Below are positions 1-11,319 of a DNA stretch of 64,000 nucleotides, one piece after another. Position 1 is the stretch's first letter. Each line of letters begins with the position of its first letter. Below the pieces are notes generated by a model. The model was not told the origin of the DNA and did not search any database. It saw nothing but the letters and a program-made list of their open reading frames with translations. Where the stretch lies: contig VXAZ01004553.1 of NCBI GenBank assembly GCA_013399875.1, forward strand, positions 620,001-684,000, given 5' to 3'. This DNA comes from Gymnorhina tibicen (Eukaryota > Chordata > Aves > Passeriformes > Artamidae). Position numbers and translations under genes: made by a program.

Positions 1-2520
1 AAAATATAGGTATTATGAGATATCACTTTCTATTCTTTTAATATTTTGAAAACTTCAGAAATATATTTCACTCACTGAACTTCTCTTAGGTTAGTAACAC
101 CATCAAACCTACTTAACTGCTCTAATAGTTACCGGTACTAATCTGTTCCCACTGAAGTCAGTAGCAAAAGTTTTGTTACTGAGCACAGGTTCAGGCCCAC
201 CTGAATATAAAAAGCTACCACAAAAAAACCCCCAACATTTTAAATAAGATATATCTCAATCTCAATATAACCCAATTTCTTGCAGTAGCTTCAGTGCTTT
301 TCCTCTCAAGGATTTGTATACTGGAAATTAAAAGGGGGGTTTTATTCCTTTGTAGTACTCTTTTTTTAATGCCCATAAACAAATATGTTAACAGGCTCAG
401 ATGATTTATTACTCAGTCCGAATGACACAGTCAGCACATGAACTCTCTAGCAAGCTTCTTTCTTGCCGTACTTAAAAGATTAGTAACAAAGGAGAAAACA
501 GAAAATTTGAATTGCAAGAGCTTAGTGCGTTCCACCAGCTGACAAAGGAAAGAGGATGGATCCCTCTGCTCCCACCCAGGGAACAGATATTCCATTGTTC
601 CTCTGCTTGGTAACTGTCCACAACTTGTCTGAATACCTTTCCTTTGGTAATGGCCAGGAACTGAAATCTTACCATCTGACATGGCAGAAGGACAAGATGA
701 TTCTGAATAGAGGAGCAAGGGAAAGGGTTTTAAACACACAACCATCCTTTCAGCCGCTACAATGAAGCAGGTACAGAGACAGAAATGTCCTGCACGGGAC
801 ACCGAGCTGACATTCGAATCCTAGAACAATCTGTGTAATAAAGCAGCAGCGTAATGAAGATCAGCTTCCAGCAGTTGGAATTCACAAACAGAGTAGTACA
901 GACCTGCTTGAAAAAATGACTTCTAGAAGAGATCTGAAGCACTGACAATTTATTCCCTCCCCCATCTCCAGTTTAAAACCTCACGAAACTGAGAGCTTGA
1001 AATAACTCTCATCCAGAGATCAATGTTTTGCCATAGTGTGCCTGATTTTATCTTGCTTTCAAACTGCTTTGATTGATTATATCACTGGGTATTAATTACA
1101 AAACATTTTAGATATTACACACCCAGATTCTATGCACCTACTTTTCCAGAACAGAGCAAATTCTATGTGAGGGTTTCCAAAATATAGAACAAATCTTTCA
1201 AGTCAGTCCTAGGCAGAACTAAAGCCTTCTACGCAGAAACTCTCTTCTGACCCTGGGGGACCTATTTATTTGAATTTATGCCATTGTCACAAAAATGGTT
1301 GTTTGCAATGCTTCAGAAGTCACTGACACATACACTAATGTGCAGTAGTTTAAGTCCATTTTTATCAGATCATTTTCAAACAGCATCTCCTGCCTGTAGT
1401 TGTATTTTTCATCTATTTAAGATGCTTGCATGGGAAAGACAGCCTGGTAAAGAGAAGTAGAGGATACAAGAAGTTGAAGCAATGCAATCATTATAGAGTT
1501 CCTTGAATGAGTGAGGCATTGTCAACAGGAAGACAGAATGAAGAACAGAGATGAGTGGCTGCTGAGATAATTTAAGACCAGCAGACAGTGTCCCAGATTC
1601 CTTACTGGATCCATAGGTTTTCCCTCTTAGTCACTCTTTGTATGGCTATTAAAAAATACAACAGAAATGTCTTCTTTGCACTGAATGAACCCTTTCACAC
1701 CCTGGAACTGGATATCTTCCCACAAAATCATTTCCAAGCCCTTTTTTTTTTTTAAAAAACCCCACCTTTCTGGTGAGTGTTTTCATCTGGAGCACTAGCA
1801 GGTGTGTGGAATCAGTGGTCTCCCAGTTAAAGCACTCTGTATTAAGGAAGTTTCATAACTGAAGGAAAAATATCAGACCCATGGCACGGTCTCAGAGAAG
1901 AAAAGTGATATTCTTCAGGTGTGTCAGCTCCCCAAAAAAGGCAAAAAGACATGCTGGTCAGAAGCCAGGAAGTCCAGGAAAACATTCTGCAAGAGCAAGC
2001 CCAGATTTCAAGACAAGGCTCCTAAAACTTCCCACGATGAATTCATTTGGTGCTGCTCAGAACTTCAATGCTACAGCATCCAGCAGACAGCAAAAATCTC
2101 CTCTTCACCTTGAGTGCAAGAAAAAATGGATACATTGGAATAACTTCTTGTACACTGATGTTAGGAAAAAAGTGATGGATAACATTTTGGCCTGGAATTT
2201 CTGCAGATTCTGGAAATAAACAGATGACAAATGGCTGTAACTGTAATGGAAGAGACTGGGAAAAAACAAAAGGCATGAATATATCAGAATGCCCAGTAAC
2301 GTGCAAAAGAAATAAAAGGCCTGTTATACGCAGAACACAACTGCAAATTCCGAAACATTAACTCTGCTAATTTTGCCGATTCTGATAAAAATGTTCCATT
2401 TGAAAAACAAAACAAAAAAAAATCCCCAGCTTGACAAAGTGTTGAGGGGTTTTTTCTAGGGATTTTTTTTTTTAAGAACTTTCTAATAATTTTTGAACGA
2501 GAAATTTCTTATTTATTTTC
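1..2520. other. Non-coding A+T-rich DNA, no gene seen
   Basis: No reading frame here looks like a known protein, and I see no repeat family that I can name. There are short homopolymer runs, for example T-rich then A-rich DNA at about 1741-1760 and T-runs near 2451-2475. The short ORFs at 431-802 and 1881-2219 have overlapping rivals on other frames or strands and no splice or homology support. The stretch is best read as intergenic or intronic. Confidence 0.6.
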
Positions 2521-2900
2521 ACAGTAGAAACCAGCTATTTTTAACCCTTTCAGCACAGTGAAAAGCACAACGTTACAGCTTGATGAAAGAGGTCTTTGTC
2601 AGGCCACAGTGTGTACATTGTTGTTCTGCTGCCCTAATTATTACAAAGGATGCACTTTACATCGAGTAGAGGAACGTGGTGCTGGTGGGCCTGATGGTGG
2701 CAAGAATCACGTAGATAACGTCTGCTTTGGCTGTTCCATTCTGACAAACCCTTGGCTGAGGTTAAATGGAAATAGCGATGGAGATGTCACAGTCAGGGAT
2801 GTTATGAGGGTCATGGCTGTGTGAAATGAAGCAGGAAATCAATTCATTAGGCCATGATTCATTTCAATTGTCGTGAGATGTTTCCACAGACCGGTCCCAA
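2521..2900. promoter_or_regulatory. Possible conserved non-coding element
   Basis: This block has an even, non-repetitive, information-rich composition unlike the homopolymer-dotted DNA around it. It carries homeodomain-type cores (CTAATTATTA near 2634, CAATTCATTAGG near 2840, TTCAATTG near 2863). An open frame of 88 codons crosses it (2558-2824, + strand), but the product resembles nothing I know. That it is a conserved enhancer is inferred from appearance only; a multi-species alignment would decide. Confidence 0.15.
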
Positions 2901-5900
2901 ACATTTTGCTTAAACCCTGAAAGAATGAATATTTTCCGTAAGTATAAATGTTCTTTGGATTTCAACAGCTGTAAAGATAGATGGACTTTCATTTGTTTAT
3001 TGATCAGCTCCTGAGAAATAGTGAAAAAACTAGAAACAGTGGCTGATTTGGATACTTTAATCTTACTGATTCTGTATGAAATAAGCCCTGTGAATCTGGA
3101 GGAACATGGAAAAAAGCAATAAGCAACAACACCGAGAAATGTGCCAGCACCTCAGGAATTGAAAATCAGATAATGAAAACAGTCTTTTCTACTTTGGTCT
3201 GAAGTTTTTCATCCACATTTGCTAAACTCGGTGTTCTCTTAGGTATCACTCAAATACAAATAGCAATAGGTGCAATACAGGAGTTGAAAGCACTACAAAC
3301 AACTGGTAACAAGCAAGCTGGGAAATGCTTGGTTTCAGTGAAACATGAATAGGGTCTGGCTGGCTCTGCTGAATGATTTGTATTATTGGATGGTTCTGGC
3401 ATTTTAATATTGCTCAATAGAGCATTAAATGGCACACATGAATACAAAGATGCAACAAAAGCTCAGCGTGAAACAGGAAATTTTGAATTATAGACACAGC
3501 ATTGACTGTATAATATATACACCATTTTTACACATTAAAGAACCTTCTTTAATGTATGTAAGAGAAGCTCAAGATAAGAATGGTGTTTGCAGCAACTTCA
3601 CTAGCAGGTTAAGAGTTCATTAGCACATTGGATGGCATTTCAAGTGCAGTATTTGCTAAAATTGACAGAGTTGTGGTGACTGAGTCTATAAATAATTTCC
3701 TGCAGTTGGTGTCCCATTTTTAGCAGCTGTATAGAAGGGATGGCCATACAGAGTGGAGTGAAAGCCCTCTGCTATCAGGAGAACTACGACTAACCAGAGA
3801 GAATGAATGCCATGTTTGTTGTAGACCAGTGAGGATTTAACAAACAGCAGTATGAAGTACTTGTTGGCTGCCTCAGGAAGGTCACTGCATGTCACAGGTG
3901 ATCACCCACAAGCAAAGATTAGTCTGAAAACTTCAGACTCCAGTCAATGCTTCTCTAGCAGAATAGTACATTCTCTTCACCTTTGTAGGTTTCATGTTGT
4001 GTAATTTAGGCAATTGAGTGCTGAAGGGGAGTTGTGGCTCATCTTTGCATGCAGATCAGCAGTGAACTGGCACAGAAATTCTCCCCATTTTAACAAAAGA
4101 TTACTGTCAGTAGTCTTCATCACTTAGCAGCTGGGATTGGAAGAGATAGGAAAAAATATCTCTACCACAAACACTTCAAAATCAGACAAAAAATACAAAC
4201 TCTTAAAGGGATGAAGCAATAGGTGTTACAGGATTCATCTTCTCCTAGTGCAGTCTATGGAAGAGGCCAGTGTTAAACCCAGTCATTTTGAATGACAGAA
4301 TGATGACAAACTGATAACATTTCATGCAGGTCTTTTCAGCCTTTCACATTTCAGAGTGTTTTCTTGGTAGCGCTGCAAACAGCAACTATGCAATGTCCTA
4401 CCTATGGTTCTGCAGTAGGCAAGGGCCTGCAGACCTATCCCTGAGGAAGAGCTATGGGAATGAACTTAAGAGCAGAATTTTATAATAGAAAAACAGATCT
4501 GTATTTTTTTCTGGTGTTTCTACATGAAACCTGACTCTGTCCAACACTGCTAACCTGTGAAGTCAGTCCCAAGCCTGTGCTTGCTTGTGGGGGCAGAACA
4601 GCAGCAAATACAGCATCATAAATTGTTCTCCTCAGTTCCCCTCAGCATATCACAGCAGACTCTGCCAGTGTCACATTCTTCCTCTCCCTTTTTGCTACTG
4701 GAAGCAGTGGCACAGGGAGGTGCCCAGGGCTGCTCTTTACAGTCCTTTGCCCAGCACCTCAGAGTGCCCTGGCTGCAGCTGCTCCAGAAGGGACAGATCC
4801 CACTTGCCTTCTGCAGAGACAGCAGCTGCTTGAGACCCAGCTGAGAACTGGAGAATGCCAAAGATGGGTTTCCTTCGGTGAGCCCTCCCCCAGACGCATC
4901 CTCTTACACTGACTTCTAAGGATCTGCAAAACAAAACACTCTGCAGGCAGCACGTGGGAGTGGGGATGGGTTCGGCGCTTATCACTCCAACAGTACACGA
5001 ATACCATGGTGGTGATGAACTACCAGCCTACTCGAGGAGATTGCTTTTGAGATACACAGAGTGTCTGTCTGACACTCCTGGTGCAGGGAGCACCACCCAG
5101 CCAACCAGCTCTGCACCTTTAGAGAAAGGAGAACCAAGAAGTGCAGGCACATTTGTTTGCTGGGGTGCCTGGGTTGCCAGAGCTATGCCCGTTTCTGCTG
5201 ATCCTTCTTGATGCTGCTTTGCACCCAGGCAATAAACAGCAATCCCAAGCCAAGTTTGACAGTAGGGCATCAACCCTATTAAAAAAATCACATTTGAAAC
5301 TGCAGTAATAGCCGAAAATTAAAAGAACAAGTGAACTATTTTAAAATTGACTCATCTCTTAGAATGTGAAGCATGTATTAATTTACATATTAATTTAATT
5401 CATCTGACTGAAACAGAGAAGGACTGCCCAATTTACAAAGTTTTCAGGTCATACTATGTTTTCTTTACTATAATTTTAAAACTATCTGAAAAGGTGTCAC
5501 AGATCACACTTCAGGTCTCTAATCAGATAAAACTCACAGCAAAAAGATGTGAGTACTTAATTTGATTTAAAGAGGTGAAGAATGAGACTGCTGTGGCCAG
5601 AGAGGACTTCTTGGTATAAAGAGATGGAGTTTTCATAGATACTCCATAATTAGTGTTCATATTTATTCCTCTTTAAAGTTAAGGCTAAGGTCTGGTTTTC
5701 CTGTCTTAGTTTAAAACACTCCAGAATGATGTTGTTATGATTTTATCTTCACTAGAATTAACTCAAAACACTTGGTCAGAAGAATCACCACCTATTTTCT
5801 ATCTTTTTGCACAAGTTATGTAAATGATATATTTGCTCTTGGAGAAGTATAATTAATAATATATGAAATATCAAAGAGCTCCATTTCTGGAAAGATATTT

Positions 5901-6649
5901 AAACAGATGAACGACTTGGAGCAAAGACAACAAATCAATCACAAGCTTTGCATGCAAGCAGGACAATTTATATATATATAGCTATGCTTTGAACACCAAT
6001 CAAAATTCTACAGTCCTTATGCAGTCAAGACTGCCTCCAAAATGTTGAACTGGAAACACAGCATCTGGCCAGAAACATATTTTCCACAGAAAAATCACTA
6101 CATTTATTTTTATGTGAGAAAGAACAAACTGAAGTTGGTAACTCTTCCCTAGAATTAATGACAATTTTCTTCTAAGACACAGAAGCAAGGAAGGGGATGA
6201 AAATTTTGTTCCAAGTCTTCTCACTCTGAACGTATTCGTCTGTGAATAAAATCAGATCAGAATCTCAGCAGTAAAATAGTGTTTTCTAACAACATTAGCA
6301 TGGGTTTATTAAAATGAAAATGCTGAAAAAACTCCTCCATTTTCCATGCTCATGCATTGTTTTTGTGCTTCATTCCGTTAGGACAATGAGAAAAATGTTT
6401 TCTTTTTCCTGCTCCCACCTCCTAGACCAACAACACAAAGTGCCAGCTTTTGGGAGGTATTTTACAGACACCAAAACTTTACTGCCTTCATTAAAAACTC
6501 ATGAAAAATAGCATCAACGCTGAGGGGGGGGAAATAATAAACAAACATACACCACCCCAAATGCCCAAAATAATTTTGATTCATAGCGGTATTTCCATTA
6601 TTAGTTTTATTTAAGATTCTATTTTATTCCTTAGTGGCATTTTTTATGT
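2901..6649. other. Non-coding unique DNA, no gene seen
   Basis: No recognisable coding exon, RNA gene or transposon fragment was found. The part from about 4560 to 5220 is more G+C-rich and therefore has several overlapping ORFs of 80-95 codons on both strands. That is the pattern expected of chance ORFs rather than a gene. A short (TA)n tract sits near 5949-5962. Confidence 0.6.
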
Positions 6650-7100
6650 TTGGCGACGATGCCAAAGCCTAGCTTCCAACAGGCGGTGTCTGACACGCTC
6701 GCGTGTGCGCACCCATCGGCAGAGATGAGGGCGATCTGGTTTTTCCAGGCTGGCGCTCCCGGATTTGCCTCTCCATCCTCTCGCTGCTGGGACCCGCGGG
6801 TCCCTCTCCGGGGGCGGCCGGCCGGGGTTTCCTGAGAGAGCGCGGGCGCGGTGGCGGGAGACGTGGGGAAGCTCCGCCAGGTCATTATGGGCTCGCCCGA
6901 GGAGCTGCCGCACCTTCCTTTGCCTTTTGTCGCCCCAAAAGCCGTGTAACGAGGGCACAAAGCCCGGGCACCCGCGGGGGCAGAAGGCCGGTGACATTAT
7001 TTTGTAAGTGGCCACCTAAGGAGCTTAAACAGAGGCCCGGAGCAACACCCCACTGTGAGCCAGCTGCAAAGCCCTCCTGCTCTCCGAGCCGGTGCCACGC
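6650..7100. promoter_or_regulatory. CpG island, probable promoter
   Basis: Reading by eye I count roughly 35 CpG dinucleotides in about the first 350 bases, with CGCG clusters near 6699, 6793, 6840 and 6971. Elsewhere in the window CpG is rare. Islands of this size in vertebrates usually mark promoters. No TATA box stands out, as is usual for island promoters. Both strands carry long ORFs here (for example 6703-7188 on + and 6644-7015 on -). G+C-rich DNA is poor in stop codons, and none of these products resembles a known family, so I do not call them genes. The direction of transcription is not proven; the good splice donor downstream at 7286 favours the + strand. Confidence 0.65.
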
Positions 7101-7400
7101 TTCTGCTTTCACAGCTTTTAGGATCAATAGAGTACCTGATAATTCCCCTGCAGCTTATTTCTTTCAATATACGTTCAAGCGACAGTAAACTTTGGGCAAA
7201 CGTCGTTTATTACCTCATCCTAACTCCTCTGTAGTAATTAAGGCGTTGAAAGAATTCCTGTCCATAAACGTGCAAAGATGGCTGGGTAAGTTACAGTTCC
7301 CGTGCAAGTGGCATCCTTCAACCTTATTCTCAAATTATTAAGAAATACAGCTTGGCTGTAATGCATACGCCGTAACATAAACGCCCTCAGCCATTCAGAA
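7101..7400. promoter_or_regulatory. TAAT/TTTAT-rich repeat-free flank of the CpG island
   Basis: Several homeobox-type cores lie close together: CTGATAATTCC near 7137, GTTTATTACC near 7205, GTAATTAAGG near 7233. The DNA also has the even, repeat-free texture typical of conserved non-coding sequence near developmental promoters. This is inference from sequence texture, without an alignment. Confidence 0.2.
7278..7291 (+). other. ATG followed by consensus splice donor; possible end of a first exon
   Basis: An ATG at 7278 has A at -3 and G at +4, a good Kozak context. It is followed after only eight coding bases (ATGGCTGG) by GTAAGT, an almost perfect 5' splice site. It lies about 180 bases downstream of the CpG island. 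A weaker donor (GTAAGT after TTTT) lies at about 7002. If real, the exon would begin in the island and end at 7285, coding Met-Ala and part of a Gly codon, or it would be the first exon of a lncRNA. No downstream partner exon could be identified. Confidence 0.25.
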
Positions 7401-8661
7401 GAAAAATACAGGGTTTGCTTTTAACCTCCAGCTGCTGAGACCTACAGTCTTTAAAAATAATGTGGGTAGCAGGAACCTGCATTTGTAACTAGCTCTGCTG
7501 AAGCAATTCACCCCTGGAGTTCAACAACAATATCTTTTTACTTATTTGCCTTTTAAGAGTGATCCTTACAGCCTTCCAAGTCAATCCAGTCAAACTTAAA
7601 GGATTGACAGCTCTTCTTCAAGGCCTTCAACAGAGCAAATTCAGCTTGTCAGATTTAAGGACATCTGAATCAGCTCTTGCAATATCTCCAGGTGTTCCTG
7701 AGACACTTAATACCACACACCACTTCATAATCTGGACTTTCAAGCAGCTACTTAAGAGAAAAGTCATTTTGACTCGGTTTGGTACTGCAAGCCTAGCTTT
7801 AACAGCAGAAACCAGAATCATGACAACAATAATTTATTCCTTTTTCATAAAGTCAAAATTGTACTGCGAAAGCATGTGTAAAAGTCCAGTTTCAGTCAGA
7901 TGGAAAACACCAGCTGTTTAATTCCATCTAAAATAGAAAGAGAATGGAAAGAAACTAGGACCTCTGCCAAGTTTTGTCCCCAGTCCTATAGCAGCTTATT
8001 TATTCACAGCAGTTTAGCTCAACATCATCGATTGGGTACAGCACTGGCTCGGGGTAAGGATGTGAAGGAAACATCATTTTAATTTTCAAATGTTTCTGAT
8101 AACAAGAGAAGGGCAGCAAACCATTTTGTCTTTTGGAGGCTAAGCACCCTCTTCTTGAAGCTTAGGAAACATCTTTCACAGTTTCTCATTGAAGCATTTC
8201 AACCACACTGTCATGCAGGAGGGATCCCTGTATATGGTGGGAATACAGGAGATGAAAGCAGTGTGATTTCACCTAACACCAGAGCACCTGACATCCAATA
8301 TCCTTTGAAGATCGAGTGTCAGATGCTGTGGAAACACAGTGAACAAAAATACAGACAATTAGTAACCTGAAGTTTTTCAGGCTGCTTCGGAATATCAGAC
8401 AGCTAAAGCAGCAGTGGGGCTGAACAAGCGCAGTTTGCTTTTTTTTTTCCCCAGAGCACTGACATCCCTTATAGATTTCAATATTCCTGCCTTGGTCCAA
8501 ACAGCTCTGTTGCTGAAGTCTGCAGACCTTCTAAGTGCGCATCGTGACTCCTATCACATAAAGCATTATTCCAGAACACTTAAGGAAATGTAAACCTTGC
8601 CACTTGTGTCTGCGAACATTTAACTCCTTTCAATTAGGAATGCTGCATCCATCTTGGCTGC

Positions 8662-8703
8662 AGTAATAATTATAATGTCACTAGTAACAATTATAATGTC
8701 CCT
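8662..8703. repeat. 21-bp tandem duplication, two copies
   Basis: Two adjacent 21-base units, starting at 8662 and 8683, share the pattern AGTAA-AATTATAATGTC-CT and differ at only two positions. This is a simple local duplication. Confidence 0.85.
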
Positions 8704-10990
8704 AGTCGTGGTATCAGATGTGAGGAAATACTTCAGATTTTTAGTATTCTTAGTTTTCATGCTTAGCTATACAAATCAGAGGACCTGAGCTCTGCTAAGA
8801 GCCTTTTTAGAAGGTTTAAAGGGACCATATTAATACATATGTATTACCTCTGGAGCAACTTCACACAGAAGGATTTATCACATCGGTAACTTCTGTGCTT
8901 TTCTGTAGCACTTAAGTTGTCCTTCCCTTCACTGGAAACAAGCACTGAGAAAGGTATGACAGAGTGAGAAGGGCCTCTACTAGAATCATAGCAGGTGTGT
9001 CTCACCAATCTACCTACAAAGCCTGTAAATATTTAATTTTCTTTCAGATGGCTTTTTACAAAGTGATAGACTTTTCCAGATATTTTACCTTCATCAGTGT
9101 TGGAGCAAAACATCCTGATAAGAAGGGCAGTGTCGAAATCTGGAAATGTCAACACTGTAAAGAATCAAACCCCAGGGCTCCAAGAACAGTAAAATTCCTT
9201 CCCACTTAGAAGAAAACAAGTTTTGTGTCTGCCTTGCCTGTCCCCTCCCCCCACCTCCAACTCCACTAATAACAAAGCTTATAAATTATTCACGTGTAAA
9301 CAGCTGGAGCAAGAACAGCTTCAGGCAGCACGGGGAATATTGAACTGGCAGCACTGGTCAGGAGGAGGAAGGGAAGGGCGGAGCTCCACTACCCGTGCCC
9401 AAGGAGGCAGGGGGGGCTCTCCCTGCTGCCCCTGCCAGGGCTGCTCCACAAATGCCCAGCTCAGAGGCGCTTGGCACAGAGAGCAGGGGAACACAGGCAG
9501 GCGAGAACGCTCAGAGGTGGGCTCTCTGTAGAGGAAACTGTCGCTACCTTGTGACACGCTGCAGAGGAAGCTGTTACCCTGTCCAAAGGGAGCTGGAGGT
9601 ACCCCAGGAGAGGAAGGGCTCCCAGCCTATGGGTAGCTGCAGTGTCTAACCTACCAAAGTACTGTGGAAGGGCAGAGGTGGTGCCTTGCCTTACGTCATA
9701 AGATACACAACAGGCTGACAGTTTGAGAGTGTTTGCTCGAAGTAAATAATCAGTTAATGGTTTTCTACTCTTCAAAACAAAGCCATGATTATCATGGTCA
9801 TGTATTAGCTGAACAAGAACACCATCACTCCTTGCTTATTCAAAAAGCAAAGTAAGCTCCAACCCACACACTCATCCCCTTGTTCTGTGCCTCAATACAA
9901 TTTTTGGTTATTATTTTCTATGCAGTATTCAACATCTGTCTTATAAAACATGAATTGTATGTATTTGATAGGTGTACTGAGTACTGGTTCTCTGTACTCA
10001 CAGCAGCTTCACATAACCCAGCTGAGCAGCAGCAATGAAGCCACCACCACACTGCAGCTGTGGTGTCCTCTATGACAGAACTAGATGAGAGTAAGAGTCT
10101 GATTCCTATACACTTTTATTAGAGTTTGGGGTCAAACGACTTGGCTTTGAAAGGCAGCTGCCTCCCACTGCTCCAGAAAACAACAATATTAGTCACTAAA
10201 TAGGGACAGAATCAGCCTTGATTTACGGTTTAAATTCTCCTTTTAAATACGGCCTCAGCAAGGAGTGGATTTCCTTGTGTGGAAGAGAGAGTCAGGCGCG
10301 GAAAGCAATCCTGACACTGCTGGCTGAGCAGGGAGAGCCTTCCAGCTCTGCTCCTCTGCCCCAGTTTGCCCAGGGACTGGGGGAAGCACATACCAGTGGG
10401 TCTGATGCGCTTACGCAAGAACCAGGGAAACTCTGCTTGTCTTTCTTTTTCCCTGTGCTTCTCTGCCCCACTCAAAGACATCGGCCTGTCTGCACAAGTT
10501 CAGTCCTGTCATCTTTTTACAGCAAGCTGGAAATCTGAAAGGGGTGGTAGGGGAAATCAAATTTAGGGTGCTGTTTCTCAGCTCCTTTATACTACCAGTT
10601 CTGCAGGTCATTCCACTGAAGTGGAGGTGAGTTCTGTGGTGGGTGATTTTATCCAGCCACAGGTATTTTTAAAATCTGGGAATAAATGGGATTCATTAAT
10701 GTGACGACTTGTGAAATGTTAAAATGCATACTTTACAGAAATATTCCTGACAGAAAAGGTGCTACATTTCCAGCCTAAAAACCAGGTGTAAAGCACGCCT
10801 AACACTACAGAGTCAACAAATGGGAAAGCCATGAACTAGTAAAACTAGGTCTGAAAACTGAAAGTTTATTGGTTTAATTTTTATTTGGTCTCAAAGCCTT
10901 TTCTAAAATATATTTAATTGGAATAATTTTCAGATATTGTCAGAGTAGCCAGTACAGATATTGATGATTTTGTAAAACAAGACTGAAGGC

Positions 10991-11090
10991 TGGTTGGTTT
11001 GGTTGGGGTTTTTTTGTGGAGTATGTTTGGGTTTTGTATGCTTGTTGTGATGTGTCTTGGCGGTGGTGCTTTTCTTTGTTGTTTTTTCTT
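10991..11090. repeat. G/T-rich low-complexity tract
   Basis: About 100 bases consist almost wholly of G and T (ggttggtttggttgggg, then T-runs and tgtgatgtgtc). It is the strand complement of the A/C-rich tracts at 19371, 26163, 28157 and 31265. Confidence 0.75.
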
Positions 11091-11305
11091 TTTAAATAGG
11101 TATCAAATCAGGGCTGGTGGTTTTAATACTGGAGGAGAAGCCGTGGGAACCTAAACCTCAATTCTGTTTATAGAGTAAATTCTGTACATGGCCATCAGCA
11201 CACTACCTGAATTGCCCACCTCGGTTTCCCTGTATTTAGAAAGAGAAATAATTATAACTTTTCTGAATGATACTGCAAGAATCAGTTAATGAAGCTTAAT
11301 TTAGC

Positions 11306-11319
11306 TGATGAATTCATCA
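11306..11319. repeat. Perfect 14-bp palindrome
   Basis: TGATGAATTCATCA equals its own reverse complement. It lies in an A+T-rich patch with imperfect repeats of AATGAAGC (near 11288 and 11332). Possibly a binding site for a dimeric factor, but it may be chance. Confidence 0.6.

Noticed and set aside
811..826. ATTCGAATCCT as a tRNA B box
   Set aside because: There is no matching A box or cloverleaf arms upstream.
3070..3098. 29-base microexon on the - strand with acceptor and GTAAGA donor
   Set aside because: It is too short to test for coding, and such pairs occur often by chance.
6703..7188. 161-codon ORF in the CpG island as a protein
   Set aside because: G+C-rich DNA is poor in stop codons. 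Long ORFs occur on both strands of the same bases and none resembles a known protein.
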